Positions 1 through 8,500 of a stretch of DNA of 64,000 bases are shown here, piece after piece. Location: assembly GCF_001953875.1 (NCBI RefSeq), contig NZ_MQUR01000023.1:1-64000 (forward strand). Direction: 5' to 3'. Position 1 is the first letter of the stretch. Each line of letters starts with the position of its first letter. The notes below the pieces were generated by a model. That model was given only the letters and a program-made list of their open reading frames with translations. It did not search any database and was not told the origin of the DNA. The DNA comes from Streptomyces amritsarensis (GTDB lineage: Bacteria; Actinomycetota; Actinomycetes; Streptomycetales; Streptomycetaceae). A program made the position numbers and the translations under genes.

Positions 1-124
1 CGGAAGCCGCAGGCGGCGGGCCGCAGGACCGGAAGCCGCAGGCGAGGCCACCGGGCCCGCGGGCCGCCCCGCCAACCAGGCCGCCGGAGCCCCTGGTCGG
101 CAGGGCCAGGGACGCAGGGGCGGG
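1..124. other. Window-edge sequence with a short direct repeat
   Basis: No gene is supported here. A 14-base block (GGAAGCCGCAGGCG) occurs twice, near positions 2 and 31, suggesting the Gly/Pro-rich end of a gene lying outside the window or a simple tandem repeat. Confidence 0.3.
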
Positions 125-514
125 TTACTTCGCGGCGTACCTGGCCCGGAGGGCTTCGGTCGCGGCGGAGACCGCCTCGGCCTCCGTCAGCCCCAGCCGG
201 TGCACCCGCTCCGCGAACGCCTGCGCGGCCGACGCGGCCTCGCGCGCCGCGCCTTCCCCGGCCGCGGCGACGAAGGTCCCGTTGCGGCCCCGCGTCTCGA
301 TCACCCCGTCGGCCTCCAGCGCCCGGTAGGCCTTCGCGACGGTGTTGGCGGCCAGCCCCAGGTCCTCCGCCAGCCCCCGTACCGTCGGCAGCTTGAAGCC
401 GGCCGGCAGCTTCCCCGACCGGGCCCGGTCGGCGATCTGCGCGCGCAGTTGTTCGTACGGGGCGGCCGACCCGGCCGAGCCGTCGATGGTGATCTTCAGG
501 TTCGTCGAGCTCAC
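125..514 (-). CDS. GntR-family transcriptional regulator (short, YtrA-like)
   Basis: A 129-residue DNA-binding protein. Residues 15-80 hold the GntR winged helix-turn-helix, with PYEQLRAQI, LPTVRGLAEDLGLAANTVAKAYRALE and GVIETRGRNGTFV; the remaining ~45 residues are a short helical tail rather than a large FadR or HutC effector domain, which fits the YtrA type. The GTG start at 514 begins the family-like SSTNLKITID. It is divergent from the acetyltransferase gene at 596, so the 81-bp gap probably holds both promoters. YtrA regulators usually control adjacent transporters, but none is visible on this side. Confidence 0.85.
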   Translation of the reverse strand: MSSTNLKITIDGSAGSAAPYEQLRAQIADRARSGKLPAGFKLPTVRGLAEDLGLAANTVAKAYRALEADGVIETRGRNGTFVAAAGEGAAREAASAAQAFAERVHRLGLTEAEAVSAATEALRARYAAK

Positions 515-595
515 GGGGCTGATTGTCCACCATCGTCCACCATCGGCGGTTAATTGGGAGGCGCCGGGCGGGCGGGCGCGCATAGCGTCTGCCGC

Positions 596-1549
596 ATGAC
601 CGTTCTGATCCGCGACCTGCGTCCGGACGACCTCCGGGACGTGGAGTCGGTGGTGCGGGTACGCCGCGCGGCCCTGCCGTTCCTGATCACCAGTGCCGGG
701 GACGTGACCCACGAGCTCGCCCGCTCCCACCCCGACAGGCACCACCGCGTCCTCGTCGCCGAGACCCCCGACGGCGAGGTCGTCGGCAGTGCCCAGGCCG
801 GCATCGCCCACGACAGCCCCCGGCCGGGCCAGGGGTACGCCAACACGTACGTCGACCCCGCCCGCCGGGGCCTCGGCGCCGGCCGGGGCCTCCTGCGCGC
901 GGCCGAGGAGCACCTCGCCGCCCGGGGCGCGGTGGACTCCTACGCCTGGGTCCTCGACGAGCCCGCGCACCGCGCCTTCGCCGAACGGCACGGCTACCGC
1001 CCCGGCCGCTCGGCGCACTTCCTGCGCCTGGACCTGGCCGCGGCCGCGCTGCCCGCGCTCCCGGCGGCCCTCCCGGCCGGGGTGGAGCTGCTGCCCGCCG
1101 ACGCCTTCGCCGCGGACCCCCGTCCCCTCTTCGCCATCGACGCCGAGACGACGGCCGACGAACCGGGTGACGTGGGGGCCGAGCTCGACGACTACGAGGA
1201 CTGGCTGACCCACACCTGGCACAACCCCTCCCTCGACAAGGAGCTGACGACCGTCGCCCTGGTCGACGGGAAGGCGGTGGCCTTCAGCGCCGCCCGCACC
1301 GACGGCGCCACCCGCTACGCCTCGGCGATGACCGGCACGCTGCGCGCCTTCCGCGGCCGCGGCCTGGCCAAGCTCGCCAAGAACACCTCCCTGCACCGGG
1401 CCCGCGCGGCCGGCTACACGGAGGCGTTCACGGGCAACGACGCCGGCAACGACCCGATGCTCGCCATCAACCGGTGGTTCGGGTACGAGATCTGCGCGAC
1501 CGAGACGCACTACACGAGGAGGCTGGGGACCCAGTGGCCGAGCAGCTGA
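596..1549 (+). CDS. GNAT-family N-acetyltransferase, two-domain
   Basis: A 317-residue acetyl-CoA-dependent acyltransferase. The N-terminal GNAT domain carries the acetyl-CoA loop-like DPARRGLGAGRGLLRAAEE (about residues 84-102). The C-terminal half has a second GNAT-like signature, TLRAFRGRGLAKLAKN, followed by TGNDAGNDPMLAINRWFGYE, typical of tandem GNAT proteins. ATG 596 is chosen because the domain starts directly after it (MTVLIRDLRPDDL). The stop overlaps the next gene by 16 bp, so the two are probably co-transcribed. The substrate is unknown. Confidence 0.85.
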   Translation: MTVLIRDLRPDDLRDVESVVRVRRAALPFLITSAGDVTHELARSHPDRHHRVLVAETPDGEVVGSAQAGIAHDSPRPGQGYANTYVDPARRGLGAGRGLLRAAEEHLAARGAVDSYAWVLDEPAHRAFAERHGYRPGRSAHFLRLDLAAAALPALPAALPAGVELLPADAFAADPRPLFAIDAETTADEPGDVGAELDDYEDWLTHTWHNPSLDKELTTVALVDGKAVAFSAARTDGATRYASAMTGTLRAFRGRGLAKLAKNTSLHRARAAGYTEAFTGNDAGNDPMLAINRWFGYEICATETHYTRRLGTQWPSS

Positions 1550-2016
1550 CCGTCGTCCTGACCAAGGCGGGCCGGACCAAGATCCGCTATCCGGCGACGC
1601 GGGTCGCGGACGACGGCGACCGCATCTGCGTACGGGCCCCGTGGGCCGCGGAGGGCGTGCGGGACTTCGGGTTCGTCCGCTTCGAGCCGGGCGACGTGTT
1701 CGTCGAGCACTTCTGGCGGACCCGCTGGTACGCGGTCAAGGAGGTGCGCACGGGCGACGGGGTCCTGAAGGGCTGGTACTGCGACGTGACGCGACCGGTC
1801 CACATCCAGAGCGGGGAGATCCTCGTGGAGGACCTGGACCTCGACCTGTGGGTCTCGGCGGACGGGACATCCGTACTGCGGCTGGACGAGGACGAGTTCG
1901 CCGGGAGCGGGCTCGCGGCGAGCGACCCGGAGGCGGCGGCCCAGGCCGTCCGCGCCCTGGACGCCCTGGAGGACCAGGCCCGTTCCGCGTCCGGCCTGTC
2001 CGCGCTGCTGCGGTAG
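1534..2016 (+). CDS. DUF402 domain protein
   Basis: A 160-residue protein of the DUF402 family, a small beta-barrel fold also found in FomD-type nucleotide hydrolases. GWYCDVTRPVHI, followed by acidic EDLDLDLWVSADG and LRLDEDEF, matches the metal-binding acidic ridge of the family. GTG 1534 is chosen because AGGAGG lies 12 bases upstream inside the acetyltransferase gene. It probably hydrolyses a phosphoanhydride or nucleotide substrate; which one cannot be read from sequence. Confidence 0.75.
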   Translation: MAEQLTVVLTKAGRTKIRYPATRVADDGDRICVRAPWAAEGVRDFGFVRFEPGDVFVEHFWRTRWYAVKEVRTGDGVLKGWYCDVTRPVHIQSGEILVEDLDLDLWVSADGTSVLRLDEDEFAGSGLAASDPEAAAQAVRALDALEDQARSASGLSALLR

Positions 2017-2024
2017 GCGGCGTT

Positions 2025-2042
2025 CCCCCCGCGGTGCGGGGG
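2025..2042 (+). terminator. Short GC hairpin after the DUF402 gene
   Basis: A CCCCCGC arm, a 3-base loop and a GCGGGGG arm lie 9 bases after the stop of the DUF402 gene. There is no strong T-tract, as usual in Streptomyces. Confidence 0.4.
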
Positions 2043-2248
2043 TGGTTCCTGATGCCGCTCTTTCCCCCTCCTTAAGCGGAGCCTAAGGATCCCCTCCTGG
2101 GGCCTCCGAGCGGCGAAAAGGCGTGGTCCGGGGGCTAGCTTGGCAGGGCCAGGACAGGAAGGGCCGGTCGTGGCGCCGCCGGGGGGCGGCGCCGCCGAGC
2201 CCGGTTTCCGCAGGCGCGCCCCCGCCTTTGCCCGAAGGAGATCCACTC

Positions 2249-3316
2249 ATGCCCGCACGCCGCCGTACCGTGACGCCGATCCGTATCGCCGCCGCCGGTC
2301 TCGCCCCGCTCGCGCTGGCCGCGTACGCCGCCGGGCCCGCGGCCGCCCACGGCTCGATGACGGACCCGGTCAGCCGGGTCGCGGCGTGCTACGCGGAGGG
2401 TCCGGAGTCGCCGAAGTCGGCGGCCTGCAAGGCGGCGGTCGCCGCGAGCGGGGCCCAGGCGTTCTACGACTGGAACGCCGTCAACATCGCCAACGCCGCC
2501 GGGAACCACCAGGCGCTGATCCCGAACGGCCAGCTGTGCTCGGCCGGCAACGACAAGTACCAGGGGCTGGACCTCGCCCGCGGCGACTGGCCGGCCAGCC
2601 CGATGTCCGCCGGCCCGCACACCTTCCGCTACAAGGGGACGGCACCGCACAAGGGCTCCTTCGAGCTGTACGTGACGAAGGACGGCTACGACCCGTCGAA
2701 GCCGCTGAAGTGGTCCGACCTGGAGCCCGCGCCGTTCGCCAAGGCCACCGACCCGGGCATGCAGAACGGCGACTACGTCTTCTCCGGGACCGTCCCGAAC
2801 AAGTCCGGCCGCCACCTGATCTACAGCATCTGGCAGCGCTCCGACAGCCCGGAGGCCTTCTACACCTGCTCGGACGTGGTCTTCGGCAAGGACAACGGGG
2901 GCAACGGGGGCAACGGCGGTGCGGGGACCTCCCCCGGCACCAAGCCCACCACCGGCAGCGGCAGCGGCACCGGCAGCGGGTCGAAGCCGGCCGACAAGCC
3001 CTCCGCCCCGACCGACCGGCAGATCGCCGACGGCGCCGGCAAGTCCTCGGTGGAGCACAACGGCCACGGCGACAACGACCCGAAGACGAACGGCGCGGCC
3101 GGCGCCTCCCTGCCGTCCCCGTCCCCGTCCTCGCCCGCCTCCGCGAACCCGGCGGACCCGGGCGCGTCGGCGGGCGGCAACCTGGCGGAGACCGGCGGCA
3201 ACAGCGCCACCCCGTCCATCGCGATCGCCGGGGCCGGCGCCCTGGCCGTCGGCGCCGCCGCGCTGTTCGCGACGGCCCGCCGCCGTGCGACGACGGCGGG
3301 CCGCCACGGCCGCTAG
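2249..3316 (+). CDS. AA10 lytic polysaccharide monooxygenase with sortase-type anchor
   Basis: A 355-residue secreted copper enzyme that oxidatively cleaves chitin or cellulose. A signal peptide ends at ...AAA, so mature His34 (HGSMTDP) becomes the N-terminal histidine of the histidine brace; His124 (AGPHTFRYKG) is the likely second ligand, and AFYTCSDVVF near 203-212 supplies the axial aromatic. The catalytic domain ends near 215. A Gly/Ser/Thr/Pro-rich linker leads to LAETG (312-316), a hydrophobic helix and a basic tail, the order of a class E sortase substrate, so the enzyme should be wall-bound. Start: AAGGAG eight bases before the ATG. Chitin or cellulose specificity cannot be decided here. 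Confidence 0.88.
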   Translation: MPARRRTVTPIRIAAAGLAPLALAAYAAGPAAAHGSMTDPVSRVAACYAEGPESPKSAACKAAVAASGAQAFYDWNAVNIANAAGNHQALIPNGQLCSAGNDKYQGLDLARGDWPASPMSAGPHTFRYKGTAPHKGSFELYVTKDGYDPSKPLKWSDLEPAPFAKATDPGMQNGDYVFSGTVPNKSGRHLIYSIWQRSDSPEAFYTCSDVVFGKDNGGNGGNGGAGTSPGTKPTTGSGSGTGSGSKPADKPSAPTDRQIADGAGKSSVEHNGHGDNDPKTNGAAGASLPSPSPSSPASANPADPGASAGGNLAETGGNSATPSIAIAGAGALAVGAAALFATARRRATTAGRHGR

Positions 3317-3477
3317 TGCTGTGGCCGGAGAGGTTTGCCGGGGCGCGGCGTCCGGTGCGGTGCATCGCAAGGCGGAGGGCCGCAGCTCGTACTGGACGTA
3401 CGTGCGCGGTCCGACAACGCGGCGAGGTGCCGTGCCGGGCGTCGCGACCCGGTGAACCTTGCCGGTCACAGCACTAG
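3313..3477. repeat. MITE-like inverted-repeat element, copy 1
   Basis: A 165-bp element with imperfect ~30-bp terminal inverted repeats: the left end reads CTAGTGCTGTGGCCGG and the right end CCGGTCACAGCACTAG. The TAG in the left end is the stop codon of the monooxygenase gene. The core has GGTGCATCGCAAGGCGG (from 3359) and CCGACAACGCGGCGAGGTGC (from 3411), both repeated with almost the same spacing in the copy at 53944-54107. It contains no ORF of its own. The symmetric ends and CTAG suggest a non-autonomous derivative of an IS5-like element; it could also act as a bidirectional terminator, since it separates two convergent genes. Confidence 0.75.
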
Positions 3478-3529
3478 CCACGGCCGCCAGTCGAGCGGGC
3501 CTTCCCCGGCGGACCGCCCCCGCCCGGTG

Positions 3530-4390
3530 TCAGTCGAAGACCGAGGCGCAGGTGGTCCGTTCGGCGTTGGCCGGGTCGAGGGCGTTGAGCGCCTCGTGCC
3601 AGGCGATCCGGTCGGTGAGCCCGATGGCCACGTGCTCCGAAAGGTCCAGGAAGCACAGGTCCTGGAGCACGACGTTGCGTACGTTCGGCCCCTCCAGGAA
3701 GCCGCTCCGGTACGGCGTCACCACCTCGTCGTACTTGGTGGCGATCACCGTGTACTTCACCCCGGGCACGGTGTCCCCGCCCTCGTTGAGCTTCTGCAGG
3801 AAGGCCGAGCCGGCGATCTGGTCGGCGAGGCCCGGGGTCGCGCTGCTGATCAGGTGCTCCGCCCCGGGGAAGTACGGGAGGAGCTTGGTGAACCCGAGCA
3901 GGGTGGTGCCGTGGTTGTCGGGGGCGAGTCCGACCAGCGCGTTCACCTTCTGCGCGCCCCCGAGGAACTTCAGGTAGTAGCGCGGCATCATGCCGCCCTG
4001 GGAGTGCCCGATGATGTCGGTCTTGGACGCACCGGTCGAGGCGAGCACCTTGTCGACGAAGACGTCGAGCTGTTCGGCGGACTTGTCGATGGGGCCGAGC
4101 CCGTTGAAGAAGGGCACGCCGGGCAGTTGGCCGTAGTCGAGCGAGTAGACGCAGTACCCGCGGTGCACGAGGTACGGGGCGAGGCCGAGCCAGTTGTCCC
4201 AGGAGTTGCCGAAGGTTCCGTGGACGAGGACGACGGGGCGCGGGTGGGCGGCGGAGGGCTTGCAGGACCAGTTGTTCCAGCCGCTGCTGGGGGCGGACGC
4301 GGCCTGCGCCGCCCCGGTGGGGGCGACGAGTGCGGCGGCGGTGAGGGTGAGGACGGCCAGCGGGCGGAGCAGGCGTCTCCAGGGCAGCAT
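3530..4390 (-). CDS. Secreted lipase/esterase, alpha/beta-hydrolase fold
   Basis: A 286-residue exported serine hydrolase of the class 2 lipase type common in Streptomyces. A signal peptide with cleavage near AQA-A (28-31) precedes RPVVLVHGTFG (oxyanion loop), nucleophile Ser130 in GHSQGG, acid Asp221 (KYDEVVTP) and His253 (LSEHVAIG). Paired cysteines (43/80, 246/281) suggest extracellular disulfides. The start is ATG 4390, preceded by AAGGAG. It converges on the monooxygenase gene across the repeat element. Likely substrates are acylglycerols or other esters. Confidence 0.88.
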   Translation of the reverse strand: MLPWRRLLRPLAVLTLTAAALVAPTGAAQAASAPSSGWNNWSCKPSAAHPRPVVLVHGTFGNSWDNWLGLAPYLVHRGYCVYSLDYGQLPGVPFFNGLGPIDKSAEQLDVFVDKVLASTGASKTDIIGHSQGGMMPRYYLKFLGGAQKVNALVGLAPDNHGTTLLGFTKLLPYFPGAEHLISSATPGLADQIAGSAFLQKLNEGGDTVPGVKYTVIATKYDEVVTPYRSGFLEGPNVRNVVLQDLCFLDLSEHVAIGLTDRIAWHEALNALDPANAERTTCASVFD

Positions 4391-4546
4391 CGTGTGATCT
4401 CCTTGCGGTCGACTCAAGGGGATGAGCGGGGGGATTCGTCCCGTGATCCGGATCACAAGGGGGCGCTGCTGCCGCTAAATTACGTGTGAGTAGCAACACA
4501 GGGAAGTTACGCGTCGGTAAAAACTCGCGTGTCGTCCGATCGACCG

Positions 4547-5551
4547 TCAGGCGGCCAGCGTGCCACGGGCGATGGCGTGCGGGCCGAAGCGCGAACGGAC
4601 CCGGTCCGTGACGGCCTCCAGGCGGCGGGCCTTCTCGTCCTCGGGGTCGAAACTGAGCTGCCGCACGGCCCGTTCGGCCGGGATCAGGTCCTCGGCCCGC
4701 AGGGACAGCGCGCGGACGCGGGCCCGCTGGAGGCCGAGGCCGCCGTACAGGGCGTAGGCCGTGGCGGTCAGGGCCGCCGAGTGCGCGGTGGGTTCGGCCA
4801 GGGTGCGGGTCCGGGTGAGCGTGGTGCGGTCGGCGCAGCGGACGGTGAGCGTCAGGGCGCGGCACACCTGCCCGCCCTCTTGTGTACGAAGCTTCGCGCC
4901 GAGCTCCTCCGTCAGCGAGAGCAGGGCCCGCCGGTGTCGTACGGGATCCAGCTCGTCCCGGTCGAAGAGCCGCTCGGCGGCGAGGGCGCGGGCGGCGGCG
5001 CCCGGCCGGACGGGGGTCCGGTCGATCCCGAGGGCGCGCTCGTGCACCTCGCGGCCGAGCCGGGCGCCGAGGATCCGCCGCAGGGCGGCGGGCGGGGCGG
5101 CGGCGACCCGGCCGACGGAGTCGAGGCCGTAGGAGCACAGGGTGCGGGCGGCCTTCGCGCCGACCCCGTCGAGTGCGGTGACGGGCTTGTCCGCCAGGAA
5201 GTCCCTGACGGCGTCGGGGTCTTCGGGGAGCACCAGGGTCCCGCCGGGCCGGGCCTCGCGGGCCGCCGCCCGGGCCAGCATCGGATTGCCGGCCACGCCG
5301 ACGGCGGCGTCCACGCCGTACAGGGCGAGGGCCCGGACCCGGATCACGGCGGCCAGCCTGCGGGCGTCGCAGCCGAAGTAGCGCAGCGCGCCGCGGACAT
5401 CGGCGAGGGCGGCGTCCGGCGGCAGGGCCTGCACGGCCGGGGTGATCCCGCCGAGCAGCGCGAGCACCCCGGCGTACTCGTGCGCGCCGAGCGGCCCTCC
5501 GCCGGCGGGGTGCAGGCGCAGGCACATCACGGCCTTCCCGGTGGTGCTCAT
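4547..5551 (-). CDS. ImuB-like, catalytically degenerate Y-family polymerase
   Basis: A 334-residue protein with the later part of a Y-family polymerase: a helix-hairpin-helix (TALDGVGAKAARTL, about 135-148) and a little-finger domain with LFDRDELD and PEDEKARRLEAVTDRVRSRFG. The N-terminal palm motif of active family members (the D-M-D-x-F-Y type) is absent. It is shorter than DinB or mycobacterial ImuB. The ATGA overlap with the dnaE2 stop (5548-5551) shows translational coupling. By analogy with mycobacterial ImuB it would be a non-catalytic adaptor that brings DnaE2 to the sliding clamp during lesion bypass; no obvious clamp-binding peptide was seen. Confidence 0.75.
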   Translation of the reverse strand: MSTTGKAVMCLRLHPAGGGPLGAHEYAGVLALLGGITPAVQALPPDAALADVRGALRYFGCDARRLAAVIRVRALALYGVDAAVGVAGNPMLARAAAREARPGGTLVLPEDPDAVRDFLADKPVTALDGVGAKAARTLCSYGLDSVGRVAAAPPAALRRILGARLGREVHERALGIDRTPVRPGAAARALAAERLFDRDELDPVRHRRALLSLTEELGAKLRTQEGGQVCRALTLTVRCADRTTLTRTRTLAEPTAHSAALTATAYALYGGLGLQRARVRALSLRAEDLIPAERAVRQLSFDPEDEKARRLEAVTDRVRSRFGPHAIARGTLAA

Positions 5552-8500
5552 CCCGCGCTCCCCGGGCTGGAGTGCCACAGCTTGCGTCCGGTGGCGGGGC
5601 CGGTGCCCGGCGGCTGGAGGTCGGCCCAGGGGTTCATCTCGTACCCCGTGGACATGCGGATCGTGCGGCCGGGCCCCTTCGCCGCCGGCTCCTCGCCGGC
5701 CGCGTCCCCGTCTGCGGCGGCCGGGCCGCCGGAGCCGTTGCCGGAGCCGTTATAGGAGCCGGAGCCGTTGCCGTTGCCGGAGCCGTTGCCGGCCGGCTCG
5801 GCGAGGCGGGCCGCGACCGCGTCCAGGCCGCCCGCCGCCCGCAGTTCCACCAGCTCCGCCAGGTTCCACACCGCCGCCCCGACCACGCTCAGGCTCTGCG
5901 GGCCCCTGCGCTGCACGACACCGCGCACCAGCAGCAGGAAGGAGTGGAAGACGGTGTGCGCGCACCGCTCGTGGCTGTCGTCGAAGAAGGCCAGGTCGAC
6001 CAGGCCCGTACCGTCGTCCAGCGTCGTGAAGATGACCCGCCTCCCGGACCGGATCGGCGGGGTCTGGGTGGCCGCCTTGGCGCCCGCGACGAGCACGGTC
6101 TGCCCGTGCCCGGTCTCCCGCAGCCGGCGCGCCGGGATCACACCCAGCTCGGCCAGGAAGGCGTGGTGGTCGCCCATCAGGTGCCGCGAGGCGTCCATGC
6201 CGAGGACGCCCAGCTCGGCGCTGAGCCGTTCCGCGTCGCTCAGGTCGGGCAGCCCGACCGACGCCGTGGACCGGCCGCCCTCCAGCGGGAGTTGGGGGCC
6301 GCGTACACCGGCCGCCCGCTGTGCGCCGTGCAGCTCGGTCAAGTGCAGCATCAGGTCACGCCGGTTGGCGCCGAACGAGTCCAGGGCGCCGACCTGCGCG
6401 AGCCGTTCGGCGACCGGCCGTCCCGGATGCGCCCGGTCCCAGAAGTCGCGCAGGGAGGCGTACGGCTGCCCGGACTCGATCCGGTCCGCCTCCGCCCCGC
6501 TGATGCCGTGGACGTCGCCGAGCCCCAGCCGCAGCCCCCACACACCATCCGTATCGGACACCAGTTCGATGCGGTGGGCGACCGCCGACCGGTTCACGTC
6601 CAGCGGCAGCACCGGCACGCCCCGCCGCCGGGCGTCCGCCAGCAGCAGCCGCTTCGGGTACATCCCCGGATCGTGGGTCAGCAGCCCGGCGTAGAAGGCC
6701 GCGGGGTGGTGCGCCTTCAGCCAGGCCGACTGGTAGGTGGGCACGGCGAAGGCCACCGCGTGCGCCTTGCAGAAGCCGTACGACCCGAAGGCCTCCACGA
6801 TCTCCCAGGTACGGGCGACCACCTCCACCGGATAGCCCCGCTCGGCCGCCTTGGCCGCGAACCAGACCTTGATCCGCGCCTGCGACGGCGGGTCGGACAG
6901 TCCGCGCCGCACGCGGTCCGCCTCGTCCCGCCCGCAGCCGGTCATGACGTCCACGATCTCGATGATCTGCTCGTGGAAGACCACCACCCCGTACGTCTCG
7001 CGCAGCGCGTCGGCGAGGTCCGGGTGCGGGAAGCGCACCGGCGCCCGCCCGTGCCGGGCCTCGATGAAGGGCCGCACCATGTCGGCGGCCACCGGGCCCG
7101 GGCGGAAGAGGGAGATGTCGACGACCAGGTCGTGGAAGGTCGACGGCTGGAGCCGCCCCACCAGGTCCCGCTGGCCCGGCGATTCGATCTGGAAGCAGCC
7201 CAGCGTCTCGGCCGAGCGGATCAGCTCGTACGTGGCCCGGTCGCCCGGCGGCACCTGCGCCGGGTCGTCCAGGTCGAGCTCCTCCCCCGTGCCGCGCCGG
7301 ATCTCCGCGACCGCGTGCGCCATCGCGGACTGCATCCGCACGCCCAGCACGTCCAGCTTGAGCAGCCCGAGCTCCTCCACGTCGTCCTTGTCGAACTGGG
7401 ACATGGGGAAGCCCTCGCCACTGGTGGGGACCACCGGCGTACGGGCGAGCAGCGAGGCGTCGGACAGGAGCACCCCGCACGGGTGCATGGCGATCCCGCG
7501 CGGCAGCGCGTCCAGCGATTCGACGAGCTCCCACAGCCGCCCGTGCGACTGCCCGCGTACGTCCCGCAGTTCCGGCAGCTCCTCCAGCGCGGCCCGGGCG
7601 TCGCGGGCCCGGATGTGCGGGAAGGCCTTGGCGAGCCGGTCGACGACGGCCGGGTCCATCGACAGGGCGGCGCCGACGTCCCGGATGGCGTGCCGGACCC
7701 GGTAGGTCTCGGGCATGGAGACGGTGGCGACGCGCTCGGCGCCGAACCGGTCGATGATCCGCCGGTAGACCTCCAGCCTGCGCGCGGACTCCACGTCGAT
7801 GTCGATGTCGGGCAGGACACGCCGGCGCTTGGACAGGAAGCGCTCCATCAGCAGGCCGTGCTCGACGGGGTCGGCGTGCGCGATCCCGAGCAGGTGGTTG
7901 ACGAGGGAGCCGGCGCCGGAGCCGCGGGCCGCCACCCGGATGCCCATCTCCCGTACGTCGTCGACCACCTGGGCGACGGTCAGGAAGTACGAGGCGAAGC
8001 CGTGGTGGGCGATGATGTCGAGTTCGTGGTGCATCCGCTCCCAGTAGGCGGGGTCGCCCGCGTAGCCGCGCAGCACCATCCCGGCGGAGGCCCTGGAGGT
8101 GAGGACCCGCTGGGCGCTGCGGTGGGCGGCGCCGACGAGCCGGGCCTCGGGGAAGTGCACGGAGCCGATGCCGAGGTCGTCCTCGGGGTCCACGGAGCAG
8201 GCCTCGGCGGTGTGCCGGGTCTGTGCGAGCAGGCGGCGGGCGTCGGCGGGGCCGAGGCCGGCCGCCCGGGCGATCAGGTCGGCCGTCTCGGCCATGGCGG
8301 CGGGGGCCTTGAGCCAGCGCTCGCCGGTGTCGAGGGGGCCGCGGCGGTCGATGGGGACCAGGCGGCGGGCCGCGTCGAGGATGTCGGCGACCGGGCCCTG
8401 GCCGGGGTCGGCGTAGCGGACGGCGTTGGTGAGCACGGCCGGGACGCCCTGCTCGGCGGCGAAGCCGACGGTACGGGCGGCCAGCCGCAGCGAGCCGGGG

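Noticed and set aside
5738..5803. CRISPR-like short repeats
   Set aside because: They are in-frame Gly/Asn/Ser codon repeats inside dnaE2 with no spacers of constant length.
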